Positions 25,830 to 35,650 are shown, numbered from the stretch's first letter. The stretch is 64,000 nucleotides of DNA from CBDDEH01 sp965226865 (GCA_965226865.1 CBDDEH010000004.1:62001-126000), one strand, 5' to 3'. The notes: a model not told the origin generated them from the letters alone. A program made the numbers and translations.

Positions 25830-27279
25830 GGGAGCCTTCCGCCGTGTTGTCTGGTCAGGGTGTCGCGGACCTGCTCCCGGTAGCCGATGGTGTTGTAGGC
25901 GCAGAAGGGAATTGCCCGGCCATCGGGCACCAGCACCGCCACGCAGCACTTCATGACCTGCTTGACGCTGAACGTATAGGCATCCAGGAAGTCCTTGATG
26001 GCTATCTGGAACACGTAGTTCTTCAGCTGCTGCATGTTAGCCCCGGAGACGAGGGGTATGTCGCAGCCCTCGCCGCCACAGGCGCCCTGGAACAGCCGCG
26101 CCGTTCTCTCCGCTCCCGCCACCGCCGAAGCGGACCAGAGCCCCTCCAGGGCGCTCTGTATGTCGGCCGCCGAGGGCGGCGAAGGGAAGGCCCGGTTGGT
26201 GATGTAGTCCAGGTACTTGTCCACGTCCAGGAATCTGGGCAGGGGTAAGACCTCGCTGCCGTCGGTGAGGACGTAGGAGTTGACCTGGCACGTGGGGAAG
26301 CAGCAGGGAACAGGGACGAAGTCCTTCAACGTAAAGAGCCCACCGGTCTGGTCAACTATGCCGTGAATGACGTCGGGGATTGTCATGCGGGCCATGGGGT
26401 CGAAGTCGATGTGGCGGCCCACGTGGGTCACCGGCTGGAAGATAACGCCCCGTACCGCGGGGTGCTCCAGGCCGAACTTGAGCACCGCCCCACCTCGTGG
26501 TCGTTGACGCCCCGCTCCACCGCCGCCACCAGGCCCACGTCCAGTCCGGCCCGGGCCAGCCGGTCCAGGGCCTTCAGCTTCGTCTCCAGCAGGTCCTCGC
26601 CCCTTATGGCCCTGTAGGTGGAGTCCTCCAGTCCGTCGAACTGGAAGTAGATGGCCGGCTTGAGCCTGGCCAGCCCTTCCAGGAAGCGGTCGTCGCGGGC
26701 GATACGCACACCGTTGGTGTTGATCATGACGTGGCCGATTCCCCGGTCCTGGGCCGCCTGGACCATGTCCAGTATGCGGGGATGGAGGGTGGGCTCGCCG
26801 CCACTGAACTGGACCACCTCCGGGTTGCCCTCGGTCTCCACGAACCGGTCCAGCATGGACTCCACCTGCTCCATGGTAAGGCTGTAGCCGGGCCCGGCGT
26901 TGGCGAAGCAGATGGGGCAGTTGAGGTTGCAGCCGGTGTTGACCTCGATGATGGCCAGGCAGATGTGCTGCTTATGCTCGGGGCAGAGGCCGCAGTCCAT
27001 GGGGCAGCCGTCCACCACCTCGGTAGTGTGCTGAAGGGGCAGGGTACCCGGCTTGTTGAACTTGATCGAGTCTACGTACATCTCGGCGTCGGAGCTGATC
27101 AGCCCCTCGAACCAGCCGTGCTGGGGGCAGCGCTTCCTCATGTACACTTTGTTGGCGCGGATGATGATCTGGGCGTCGATCAGGGTTTTGCACTCGGGGC
27201 AGCTGCTCCGGGTGAGCTCGTGAAAGATGTAGTCCGCGTCCTGCTTTACCCGGCCTGTCACTGGCAACGGCTCCTCCAA
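25826..27279 (-). pseudogene. Radical SAM enzyme of the MJ0619/Tes-like group, one frameshift
   Basis: The product would be about 484 residues in the MJ0619/tetraether-synthase-like group. An N-terminal zinc-ribbon-like part (SSCPECKTL and KRCPQHG) is followed by CGLCPEHKQHICLAIIEVN, then the SAM cluster motif TGCNLNCPICFANAG (CX3CX2C) and FSGGEPTLHP. The frame breaks at 26488-26491: a run of four C (plus strand) where five would restore VNDHEVGAVLKFGLEHP. The second part contains GRHIDFDPMARMT and PVPCCFPTC. One missing base in a homopolymer may be a real mutation or a sequence error. Everything else looks intact and coupled to the methyltransferase. Confidence 0.8.
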
Positions 27280-27412
27280 TCCCTTGTACGTGGTCTACGC
27301 CCAGAATAGCATATAGGATGCGCTACCATGCCGGGCGGTGCAATAGGGCGGGTGTGGTGCTGGTATAATATAGCAATTCAGGTCCGGGCTGGCAAAGACG
27401 CTGGTGTAACTA

Positions 27413-28637
27413 GTAGTCAGTCCAGATGATTTTGCTGGGTAGGATAGAGATGACGCAAAGTGGTCCGTGCAGCCGAGGTGGTAAATCGCCAGGCGATAGT
27501 GGCGTGGGCTTCATTGCGGCGTCTCACCAGGGCTGCCAGTTCGCGGGTGAGGGTAGCCCCATCGGGTATCCTCCGATTGAGACATTGGCGACTGAACACG
27601 CTCAGCTCGATTTCTGCCATGTTAAGCCAACTGCCATGTTTGGGGGTGTAGTGAAACTCCAAGCGCTTCAGGATCCGCCTTGCCTCCGCAGGGTCAAAGG
27701 TTTCGTACAACGACGCAGGCCGGTGGGTATTCAGGTTGTCCAGCACCACACGAATCTTCTCCGCCTTGGTGTAGGCCTCGTCCGCCAGCCACCGCATCTG
27801 GTGGGCGAAGTCCCCCATCCTACGTCGCTCGGTGACCGCCACATGGCGCCAACCCCGCAGTGGCTCGCAGAGCATGAACAGATTACGGGTGCCGTTGCGC
27901 CGGTACTCATAGTCGAACCGCTCTCGCCGTCCCGGCCGGGCTGGGAGAGGTATGCGACTCTCCCCAATGAGCTGAGTGGAGGTCTCATCAAAACAGACCG
28001 TAGGTCGCTGGGGGTCGTAGGGCTCCTCATACAGGTCCAAGACATCCTCCATGCCCGCTACAAACTCTGCGCTCACCGCTGGAATGCACCACTCCTCCCG
28101 TTGCCAGGGCTTCAGCTCGTTTTTTTGAGCATCTGGCGCACCGTCTCCGGCGAGATGGACGGGGCGAAGCCCAACTCCACTACTTTCCCGGCTAAGAGGC
28201 GCAGCGTCCAGCGCCCGCGTCCTTCAGGCGGGGTACTGCATGCCACCGCGATCACATGGGCTTCTTGCTTCCCACTGAGCTTCCGTCGCTGTCCCGGTCT
28301 CGGCTGTTCCCTCAGGGCATGCTCCAGTCCCTCTTCAACAAGGCGCTTGCGAATCCTGCCCACCGTAGCAGTGGCCACCTCCAGGGCGGCCGCAATCGCC
28401 CCATCCGTGTACCCTTCGTCTGCCTTCAACAGGACCCGTGCCCTGGTCACCATGCGAACGGAAGCTTTGCCACCCCGCAACAGGGACCGCAGCCGCACCC
28501 GCTCCTCCTCGGCCAACTCCACGACATACTTCGCCCTTCCCATGTCTGGATGTCCTCCCTCCAACTCTTTTACCATCCAGACTAGCCAGATTCTTAAACT
28601 ACCACCAAGGTATATCAGAACCAGTTGGACTGACTAC
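27413..28637 (-). mobile_element. IS630-family insertion sequence
   Basis: The element is 1225 bp, with 12-bp perfect terminal inverted repeats (GTAGTCAGTCCA and its complement) flanked on both sides by TA (27411-27412 and 28638-28639), as expected for IS630/Tc1-type targets. It sits only 29 bp before the CaiB-type gene and so separates that gene from any older promoter. Confidence 0.88.
27417..28543 (-). CDS. IS630 transposase made by programmed -1 frameshift
   Basis: There are two frames. The first (start MGRAKYVVELAEEERVR, with GGAGGGAGGAC upstream; an ATG 33 bp earlier is also in frame) holds a helix-turn-helix and stops at 28112 after LKKTS. A slippery run of seven A (minus strand of 28120-28126) precedes that stop. 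A -1 shift there reads LKKNELKPWQREEWC straight into the DDE half, which has VCFDETSTQL, VVLDNLNTH and GSWLNMAEIELS. Many IS630 elements use exactly this device, so the gene is judged intact, not broken. Confidence 0.85.
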
Positions 28638-28666
28638 TAGCCTGTCCGGGCCCCGCTGAAGAGAGC

Positions 28667-29875
28667 ATGGAATCTAAGGCATCACTGCCCCTGGACGGCC
28701 TCCGCGTCCTTGACTGTACCCAGATAATGGCAGGGCCGTTCTGTACCCTGCTGCTGGCTGATATGGGCGCCGATGTCGTCAAGGTGGAGAATCCCGATGG
28801 CGGCGACTACGGCCGCAAGATGGCCCCCCCGTTCGTCAAGGGCCGCTCGGCTGCCTTCCTGGCCATCAACCGGAACAAGCGGAGCCTGGCTCTAAATCTC
28901 AGGAGCGAGGACGGGCGGCGGGTGTTCAAGGCGCTGGCCGAGCGTGCGGACGTGGTGGTGGAGAATTTCCGGCCGGGCACCCTGGAGAGACTGGGGTTGG
29001 GGTATCCCCAGCTCAGCGAGATAAACCCCGCCCTTATCTACTGTTCCATCTCTGGGTTCGGGCAGACGGGGCCCTACCGGGATAGGGGAGGGTTCGACCT
29101 GGTGGCCCAGGGCATGAGCGGCCTGATGAGCGTGACCGGCACCCCCGGGGGACCGCCGGTGAAGGTGGGTGTCCCCATCACGGACCTGACCGCGGGCATG
29201 TACGCGGCCTACGGTATCCTGATCGCCTACCTACACCGGCTGCGTACCGGCGAGGGCCAGCTGGTGGATACGTCGTTGTTGGAGGCTGGCATAGCCTACA
29301 CCTTCTGGGAGTCATCGGGCTACTTCGCCACCGGGGAGGTGCCGGGGCCCCTGGGCTCGGCCCACCGGCTCTCCGCTCCCTACGAGGCCTTCCGGACGAA
29401 GGATGGCTACATCAACGTCGGCGCCGCCAATCAGGGCACATGGGAGGCCCTCTGCCAGGCCATCGGCCGGGAGGAGCTGGCCGGCGACCCCAGATACGTG
29501 TCACCCGGCGACAGGAAGCTCAGGGAGGCGGAGCTGGCGGGTCTGCTTGCCCAGACCTTCTCCCGGGATACAACGCAGCACTGGACGGAGGTGCTGGAAG
29601 CGGCGGGAGTGCCCTCGGGGCCGATAAACGACCTGGACCAGGTGTACGCGGACCCCCAGGTACGACACCGGGACATGGTCGTGGAGCTGGATGACCCGGA
29701 GCTGGGCCGGCTGAGGAACATTGGCATCCCGGTGAAGCTCTCCCGCACCCCGGGCCGCATACGCCGGCGCGCTCCCGACCTGGGGGAGCACACCAGCGAG
29801 GTGCTGCTTCAGGCGGGCTACTCTCCGGAGGAGGTGGGCGGGATGGTGGAGGCCGAGGTGGTCAAGCTGGGATGA
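28667..29875 (+). CDS. CaiB/BaiF-family CoA transferase
   Basis: The 402-residue family III CoA transferase begins with LPLDGLRVLDCTQIMAGPF. It carries the family pattern ADVVKVENPDGGDYGR, NRNKRSLALNLRSEDGRRV and the catalytic-aspartate region FGQTGPYRDRGGFDLVAQG. Such enzymes move CoA between carboxylic acids such as formate/oxalate, carnitine, succinate or aromatic acids. Nothing nearby identifies the acid. The immediate upstream IS630 may now supply or block transcription. Length and motifs are complete. Confidence 0.9.
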   Translation: MESKASLPLDGLRVLDCTQIMAGPFCTLLLADMGADVVKVENPDGGDYGRKMAPPFVKGRSAAFLAINRNKRSLALNLRSEDGRRVFKALAERADVVVENFRPGTLERLGLGYPQLSEINPALIYCSISGFGQTGPYRDRGGFDLVAQGMSGLMSVTGTPGGPPVKVGVPITDLTAGMYAAYGILIAYLHRLRTGEGQLVDTSLLEAGIAYTFWESSGYFATGEVPGPLGSAHRLSAPYEAFRTKDGYINVGAANQGTWEALCQAIGREELAGDPRYVSPGDRKLREAELAGLLAQTFSRDTTQHWTEVLEAAGVPSGPINDLDQVYADPQVRHRDMVVELDDPELGRLRNIGIPVKLSRTPGRIRRRAPDLGEHTSEVLLQAGYSPEEVGGMVEAEVVKLG

Positions 29876-29882
29876 TGCCGGC

Positions 29883-29899
29883 GGGCGGAGCCTCCGCCC
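29883..29899. terminator. Stem-loop between convergent genes
   Basis: GGGCGGA-GCC-TCCGCCC forms a 7-bp perfect stem in the 56-bp gap between two convergent genes. There is no T tract, so termination is only a possibility. Confidence 0.3.
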
Positions 29900-29931
29900 G
29901 GTCCGGCGATGCCTTGTCCGGTCCGGAGGCC

Positions 29932-30321
29932 TCAGCCCGAACCGTGGTGGTGGACCATCAGCCACCTATCCTCCCCCCGGACGAACACGTTGGTCGCCTG
30001 GACGCCGAAGCTGTTGGCCCTGGCGTCGACGACGCTGGTGATGTTCTCCACGCAGGAGACCCACGCACAGTCCCCGTGGACGACTACCTGCGCATCGGTG
30101 ATGGTGAAGTGCATCAACGAGGTGTTGTGGAATATGGACTCCCAGCTGTTCCTTACCTGCTCCCAGCCCGCCAGCACCCGCCAGCCCGGATGAATGCACA
30201 ACACCCGGTCGGAATGGTCCCATACGCGGTCCATGCCTTCAATCTGTAGGCTGCCGAAAGCGTGGTAGAAGCTCAGGTTCGCGGCGAGCACTGCCTCTAT
30301 GTCGGCCGGGTCCGGCCCCAT
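29932..30321 (-). CDS. SnoaL/NTF2-like protein (DUF4440 type)
   Basis: The 129-residue protein starts at MGPDPADIEAVLAANLSFY, 6 bp after a GGGGAGG site. A start 30 bp upstream is in frame but less likely. The pattern helix-rich N-terminus, CIHPGWRVLAGWEQVRNSWESIF and then four beta strands ending NVFVRGEDRWLMVHHH is typical of the SnoaL/ketosteroid-isomerase-like cone fold. The exact reaction is unknown. It is convergent to the CoA transferase and 83 bp downstream of mutS2. Confidence 0.75.
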   Translation of the reverse strand: MGPDPADIEAVLAANLSFYHAFGSLQIEGMDRVWDHSDRVLCIHPGWRVLAGWEQVRNSWESIFHNTSLMHFTITDAQVVVHGDCAWVSCVENITSVVDARANSFGVQATNVFVRGEDRWLMVHHHGSG

Positions 30322-30404
30322 CTTCCACCTCCCCGGGGTGCAACGGGGCAATTGTACCAGAATTCAGTGGGCCGGCCCATTGGGCGTCTCTTGCTCGGTG
30401 GCGG

Positions 30405-32849
30405 TCACTCGATCTCCACCGTCGTGACGCCGTCCGTCGCCGAGCTCTCGGGCCTGGCGAAGGACTTTACCACGGGATGATGGCCCAGGTACTCCCTTAC
30501 GGCGTTACGCAGTGCCCCGGTGCCCACGCCGTGCACGATGCGCACCAAGCTCAGGTTCGCGATGACGGCATCGCTCAAGAACTCGTCTACCCGATCAAGG
30601 GCTTCCTCCACCCGCACGCCCCTAAGGTCCAGCTCCGGTTTGGCTGGCCCCTTCTTGGAGGCCCTGGTGTAGTACACCGCGTCGCCCGAGGAGGTGGTGT
30701 GGGCCCGCGCCGGCCCCTCTATCTGGTAGGCGGGCAGCCGCGCCCTCATGGTCCCGAGCAGGACCTCCACGGTGCCGCCATCGTCTGGCGGAACGATAAC
30801 CTCCACGGGCCGGGGTATCCCCTTGACGAGCACCCGGTCCCCCGGGCGGAGGCTAGCCATCCAGTCTTCCCGCCTGCTGCGAGGCTTCCACTCTGGGGCG
30901 CCCAGGTCTCGCCGGACCTCGGCCACCTCGGCCCGCGCCTCTTCTATTGTGGGACTAGGGATGGGCTGGTCAGGCTCTTCCGTTGGGGGTACTTGCTCTC
31001 TAAGGGGTGGGGCTGGGGAGCGCCCCAGCGCTCGCTCCGCCCCCTGGAGGCGCCTCGCGAGCTCTTCGGCCCTGCGTTGGACGAGATGACGTGCCTCCTC
31101 TATCATTCGCGCTTTGCTATTCTCTATAGCGGCAAGCCGCTCCTCGAGCTCCGCGCTCCTCCGATCCGCCTCGGCCAGGGCCTCCTCCGCCCGCAGCCGT
31201 AGCTGCGCCGCCAGGTGCCGCTCCTCCTGAAGCTCCGCCAGGAGCCCTTCTGACTTCTGGTGGGAGGGGGAGAGCAGCGCCCCGGCGTGCTCGACGACCT
31301 CCCGGTCCAGGCCCAGACGCGCCGCGATGGTGAGGGCGTAGCTTCTGCCGGGCAGCCCCGGTGTCAGCCGGTAGGTGGGAGCCAGCGTGGCCGGGTCCAG
31401 CTCGACGCTGGCGTTCACCATCCCTGGCTGCTCCTGCACGAAGGCGGCCACCTCCCGCTGATGGGTGGTGGCCATCAGGAAGGATCCCTGCTGAAGGAAG
31501 TGGTGGAGAACGGCCTTGGCCAGGGCGGCACCCTCCTCGGGGTCGGTGCTGGTGCCCAGCTCGTCGATCAGCACCAGGGAGCTGCCGGTGGCCTGCCCCA
31601 TGATGTCCCTCAGGTTCGCGACGTGAGAGCTGAAGGTAGAGAGGGAGCGCTCGATGCTCTGCTGGTCCCCGATGTCGGCGTAGACCCCGTCGAAGAGACT
31701 GAGGACGGCCTCCTTGGCCGGAAGCTGAAGCCCGGCCTGGGCCATCAGCGCGAGGAGGCCGGCGGTCTTCAGTGCCACCGTCTTGCCTCCGGCGTTGGGG
31801 CCTGTGACCAAGAGGACCGGACAACCGTCGCCTATCGTGAGTGAGATGGGGACTGCCTCCTCACCCAGCAACGGATGGCGCGCGTCCACCAGGCGCATGT
31901 ACTGGCTCCCACCGGCGATCAGGCTGGGAGGGGTGGCGCCGCCGCCCAGGGCGTACCGCGCCTTGGCCATGGCCAGGTCGAGTCTGGCGAGGGAGTCCAT
32001 CCCTCTAAGGAGCTCTTGGCTGTGGGATTCCACCACTCCGGAGAGGCTCCGGAGCACCCTCTCCTCTTCCCGTCCCACCGCCAGGCGCAGCTCTCGCCAC
32101 CGGTTCCCCAGCCGCACCGTGGGCATGGGCTCCATGAATACGGTGGCGCCGCTATCCGAGACGTCGTGGACGATTCCGGGAAGGCGGTGCTTCATCTCAT
32201 CCTTTACCAGTAGCACCATCCTGCCGTTGCGCTGGGTGATGATGGGTTCCTGGAGGATGTTTTGCCGCTGCAGGCGGTGCACCGTGCGTCCCAGGGAGTC
32301 GGCTAGCTGCTGGTAGGCGGAGAGGGCCTCCTCTCGCAGCTCCCCGAGGGTGGGCGTGGCGGTGTCCAGCACCTCGCCCGAGCTGCCGATGGCGGACGCG
32401 ATCTCCGCCTCCAGCTCTCTGAGGACGGGAAGGTCCCGGGCCATGGCCGCGAGGGCCGGCGTGTCCCTATGCCGCAATACGGCGTCGCGCGCCCCTCGGG
32501 CGGCCTTCAAGGTGGCGCCCACATCCCGCAGCTCCTCGCCGGTGAGGGCTCCTCCCAGGGCGGCGCGCTGAAGGGCCTGGCGGACGTCCGTTGCCCCGCC
32601 CAGACCTATCCCGCCCACGCTCTCCAAGATACGCCGGGCCTCGGCCGTCTCCTCCTGCCATCGTGCCACCTGGGCATACTCGTAGGAGGGAGTCAGCCCG
32701 AGGGCCAGCTCCATGGCCGGGGCGAAGGTAGTACGGGCCGCCAGCCGCTCCCTCACCATGTGGAACTCCAGCAGGCCCAGCGACGCCTCCCGCAAGCCGG
32801 GGGGCTGAGGAGCGGCTGCAGGGTGTTCCGGCGGGTCCGTCGGACTCAT
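30405..32849 (-). CDS. mutS2: Endonuclease MutS2
   Basis: The 814-residue protein is full length. It has a MutS-type core and ATPase domain with Walker A VTGPNAGGKTVALKT (about residue 335) and the downstream motif SSLVLIDELGTSTDPEEGAAL. A long charged coiled-coil region follows (about residues 510-610), then a C-terminal Smr nuclease domain (LDLRGVRVEEALDRVDEFL; RIVHGVGTGALRNAVREYL). MutS2 acts on recombination intermediates and stalled ribosomes, not on mismatch repair, so it cannot replace the broken mutS. It appears undamaged. Confidence 0.95.
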   Translation of the reverse strand: MSPTDPPEHPAAAPQPPGLREASLGLLEFHMVRERLAARTTFAPAMELALGLTPSYEYAQVARWQEETAEARRILESVGGIGLGGATDVRQALQRAALGGALTGEELRDVGATLKAARGARDAVLRHRDTPALAAMARDLPVLRELEAEIASAIGSSGEVLDTATPTLGELREEALSAYQQLADSLGRTVHRLQRQNILQEPIITQRNGRMVLLVKDEMKHRLPGIVHDVSDSGATVFMEPMPTVRLGNRWRELRLAVGREEERVLRSLSGVVESHSQELLRGMDSLARLDLAMAKARYALGGGATPPSLIAGGSQYMRLVDARHPLLGEEAVPISLTIGDGCPVLLVTGPNAGGKTVALKTAGLLALMAQAGLQLPAKEAVLSLFDGVYADIGDQQSIERSLSTFSSHVANLRDIMGQATGSSLVLIDELGTSTDPEEGAALAKAVLHHFLQQGSFLMATTHQREVAAFVQEQPGMVNASVELDPATLAPTYRLTPGLPGRSYALTIAARLGLDREVVEHAGALLSPSHQKSEGLLAELQEERHLAAQLRLRAEEALAEADRRSAELEERLAAIENSKARMIEEARHLVQRRAEELARRLQGAERALGRSPAPPLREQVPPTEEPDQPIPSPTIEEARAEVAEVRRDLGAPEWKPRSRREDWMASLRPGDRVLVKGIPRPVEVIVPPDDGGTVEVLLGTMRARLPAYQIEGPARAHTTSSGDAVYYTRASKKGPAKPELDLRGVRVEEALDRVDEFLSDAVIANLSLVRIVHGVGTGALRNAVREYLGHHPVVKSFARPESSATDGVTTVEIE

Positions 32850-32857
32850 CGTTGAGA

Positions 32858-33366
32858 TTACCTTACCTGATACGGGCTTTCGACCTTGCCCTGGTTGCTG
32901 GCCGGTAGGGCCGGGTCGTTACCGTCTATTATACCGTCGGCCACCGGTGCGGGCCCCGGCCTGCCGAAGCTGATAGCCACCGCTGCCAGGTCTCTTGCGT
33001 CTACCATTCCATCTCCGTCGACATCGGCCCTGGGGTCGTCAGGTGGTCTGGTGCCGAGATTGGCTGCGATCAGACGCAGGTCTTCAGAATTCACCTTACC
33101 GTCGCCGTTGACATCGTCTGGGCTGGCTTCCGTGACCTGCACGCACAGGGAGAACTCCGAGGTGTTGCCGGCGGGGTCCGTTGCCGTCGCGGTGATGAAA
33201 CGGCCACGGGGACGGCGACCGGGAAGGTAGACATGAACGCCAGGTTGCCGTTGCCGTCGGTGGCCTCCGTAATCTGGCCGATAAAGCTCTCCCCTTCGCC
33301 GTGCCCCGAGGCGTCGCAGGCGCTACTGGAGAAGAACTCGATCCGGAAGTCGGTGCCGGGCGTGCG
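32858..33366 (-). pseudogene. 3' end of a secreted dockerin-bearing gene, cut by an IS256 copy
   Basis: The remaining ~170 residues contain a repeat-type extracellular segment (GNLAFMSTFPVAVP, then TATATDPAGNTSEFSLCVQV). Two dockerin type I calcium repeats follow, VNGDGKVNSEDLRLIAANLG and DVDGDGMVDARDLAAVAISF. The frame breaks at about 33204 (one G missing in a short run on the coding strand), and the 5' part is lost at the IS256 end at 33367. The gene on the far side of the IS is phage-derived, so the missing N-terminus is not nearby. Dockerins bind cohesins; no cohesin is seen here. Confidence 0.75.
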
Positions 33367-34733
33367 GTCACGTCCCATAGAGTGGTGTAAGAGTACGTCA
33401 TCCTGTTGATATCGTCTAGGCCGCTGCCTCTGCGAGTTCGGCTCTGGGTAGAGCTTCGTTGGAGGTGGTTACCTCCTGTGTCATGTATCGACGGCCGACG
33501 GCCCACTCGTCGTGCTGCTCAGCTAGGACGGCGCCGACCAGGCGACGGACAGCTGGGCGGTTAGGGAAGATGCCCACCACATCGGTGCGGCGCCGTATCT
33601 CCTTGTTGAGACGCTCCAGGGGGTTGTTGGACCAGATCTTCTTCCAGTGGGCGAGTGGGAAGCTGGAGAAGGCCAGGACGTCGGGTCCAGCCTTGTCCAG
33701 TCGAGAGGCGACCTGTGGGAACGGGTCCTGGAGCTGAGCGATCACCCGCTCGAGTTGGGCATGCACCTCCTGAGGGGACGGCTGCTGGTAGATGGTGCGT
33801 ACCATGGTGGCCACCCAGGGCTGAGCGCTCCTGGGGACCCGAGTGAGCAGGTTGGTCATGAAGTGGGTGCGGCACCGCTGCCAACTGGCCCCACCGAAGA
33901 CAGTTGCGATGGCATCCCTGAGTCCCTGATGAGCGTCCGATACCACCAGTTCCACCCCGCCGAGGCCCCTGGCGACCAGTGAGCGCAGGAAGGCTAGCCA
34001 GAAGGCGCCGTCTTCACTGGTACCCACGTCCATCCCAACGATCTCACGCTTGCCCTCGCTATTGACCGCCGTCGCCACCACCACGCTGACGTTGACTATC
34101 CTACCGGCCTCTCTGACCTTCTGGGTTAGTGCGTCCAGCCACAGGTAGGGATATGATCCGCCGTCCAGCGGCCGACCCAGGAAGCTCTCCACCACCCCGT
34201 CCAGCTCCTGGCAGATACGCGACACTTGGCTCTTTGAGATACCCTCGCACCCAAGAGCCTTGACCAGATCATCCACTCGCCTCGTCGATACACCCTCCAC
34301 ATACGCCTGCTGGATCACCGCCAGCAGAGCTCGCTCGCTGCGACGCCGTGGCTCCAGCAGGCTCGGAAAGTAGCTCCCCTCCCTCAGCTTGGGTATCTGC
34401 AACTCCATGGTCCCTACGCGAGTGTCCCATGCTCGAGACCGGTACCCGTTGCGCTGGGTCACCCGCTCAGGGTTGCGTTCTCCATACCCAGCACCGGTCC
34501 TCGATGACACATCAGCCTCCATGATCTCCTCGACCAGCACTCTCAGTGCCTCTCGTAGAAAGTCCACGTCACCGTCGACTCCCCTCTTGCGCATTAGCTC
34601 AAGCAGGTCCATCCTTTCCTTGACCACCGTTGTCCTCCTTTCTCAGGCTCGTCTTTGCCCGCTAAGGATGACGTGGTGGTCTCTCTTCATCCAGACCCTC
34701 TACTCTTGTTACACCACTTCCTGGGACTCTACT
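33367..34733 (-). mobile_element. IS256-family element, copy A
   Basis: The element is 1367 bp with imperfect terminal inverted repeats (about 18 of 24 matches; starts AGTAGAGTCCCAGGAAGTGG, ends with GTGAC). Flanking 9-mers differ (GGGCGTGCG versus GGCGCTCTC), so there is no target duplication. The left flank is a dockerin gene and the right flank a phage gene, which indicates recombination or deletion through the IS. Confidence 0.88.
33416..34627 (-). CDS. IS256-family transposase (copy A)
   Basis: The 403-residue mutator-type transposase starts at GTG (MVKERMDLLELMRKRGVD) with an AAAGGAGG ribosome site. Family motifs are VGTMELQIPKLREGSYFP, LWLDALTQKVREAGR (first DDE aspartate), VVSDAHQGLRDAI (second aspartate), WQRCRTHFMTNLL and the late IWSNNPLERLNKEIRRRTD (glutamate). 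The protein is identical to copy B, so both are recent and probably active. Confidence 0.95.
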   Translation of the reverse strand: MVKERMDLLELMRKRGVDGDVDFLREALRVLVEEIMEADVSSRTGAGYGERNPERVTQRNGYRSRAWDTRVGTMELQIPKLREGSYFPSLLEPRRRSERALLAVIQQAYVEGVSTRRVDDLVKALGCEGISKSQVSRICQELDGVVESFLGRPLDGGSYPYLWLDALTQKVREAGRIVNVSVVVATAVNSEGKREIVGMDVGTSEDGAFWLAFLRSLVARGLGGVELVVSDAHQGLRDAIATVFGGASWQRCRTHFMTNLLTRVPRSAQPWVATMVRTIYQQPSPQEVHAQLERVIAQLQDPFPQVASRLDKAGPDVLAFSSFPLAHWKKIWSNNPLERLNKEIRRRTDVVGIFPNRPAVRRLVGAVLAEQHDEWAVGRRYMTQEVTTSNEALPRAELAEAAA

Positions 34734-35210
34734 GGCGCTCTCTTTGCCATGGTCCATATATGTCACAGAGTAGGAGCCAACTCTTTCGGTATTGAGTCCC
34801 CGATACTGAATCTCTAGCTTAACGAGGTCAATGAGAACTGCGATGCGGCGTGGGTTATCAGCTACGGGAGTATAGGTAACCTGTACATTCGTCATGAACG
34901 GAGCATCGGTGCGGAAGATGGTGCGCCCGCCGTGCTCTAAAGTGTACTTATCGGCGGAAACGGTGTCGGCGTCTCCCGGGGTTTCCCATCCACCCCATTC
35001 GACTATCTCAGTGATGGACTCGGCTGGACGGGGTAGCCATATCCTGTAGCCTCGACCGGCTGCGAGTGCGGATTGCTCGCCATCATGAGGACCGTAGGCC
35101 CTTATTATCTCCGCGTCGGCGCTGTCTATGAGCCGTTCCAGAGCCTCGTCGCTGAGGTCCGTTTCTATGTGCTCCATCAGTTGTCCGACAGTGATCAGGG
35201 TCGAAGCCAT
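34734..35210 (-). pseudogene. Phage head-tail connector gene, 3' end lost to IS256 copy A
   Basis: About 159 residues remain of a gp6-like head-tail connector: TVGQLMEHIETDLSDEALER, DSADAEIIRAYGPH and a beta-rich middle. Homology stops at GKESAS where IS sequence begins. Such proteins join the portal ring to the tail. It is last in a leftward-reading phage head cluster. The rest of the prophage (tail, lysis) is missing beyond the IS. Confidence 0.65.
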
Positions 35211-35297
35211 TACCTACCTCCCAGCAACGGCACTCCGGGCCATGCCGAGGCAGAACATAGAGCGCCTTGTTTTCTAAAGGCCCCTTGAATGACACAG

Positions 35298-35648
35298 CTA
35301 CACTCGAACCACAGCCACGCTCACGTTTGTCACGTCGTCGAATTCGAAGCTCATCTGATGGTCTGCCCCGTTGTAGACATTTGGCTGGAATGGTCCTATG
35401 AATGCCTCGGTGTTTGCTGTGACCGTTACGGTCCTATCAGCGACAGCCAAACCGTCCACGGTGGTCGGCGTGTGAATAGTAACAACGACATCCGTCGCCC
35501 CGTTCTTGATGTGGAGAAATGTCCGGCCATTGTTGTTGGCGAAAAAGGTATCAGTCGTCGTCAGGGGCGGTGTGCTGCTGGAGTCCGTGTACGTTGCAAC
35601 AAGACCAGTCCTGGCAATCTGCTGTACGTCCAGTGTGATATCAACCAT
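35298..35648 (-). CDS. Small phage structural protein, unknown
   Basis: The 116-residue beta-rich protein (VDITLDVQQIARTGLVATY; a Thr/Val-rich middle) starts 2 bp after the stop codon of the preceding phage gene, with AAGGGACGG upstream. It lies between the decoration-like gene and the head-tail connector. That is the slot of head or neck proteins in HK97-type phages. No family is recognised. Confidence 0.6.
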   Translation of the reverse strand: MVDITLDVQQIARTGLVATYTDSSSTPPLTTTDTFFANNNGRTFLHIKNGATDVVVTIHTPTTVDGLAVADRTVTVTANTEAFIGPFQPNVYNGADHQMSFEFDDVTNVSVAVVRV

Positions 35649-35650
35649 CG

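Noticed and set aside
27417..28576. IS630 transposase as a frameshifted pseudogene
   Set aside because: The break is exactly at an A7 slippery run and a -1 shift restores the known transposase sequence, so programmed frameshifting is the better reading.
30405..32849. MutS2 as a replacement for the broken MutS
   Set aside because: It lacks the mismatch-recognition domain and has a Smr nuclease domain; the family works on recombination intermediates and ribosomes.
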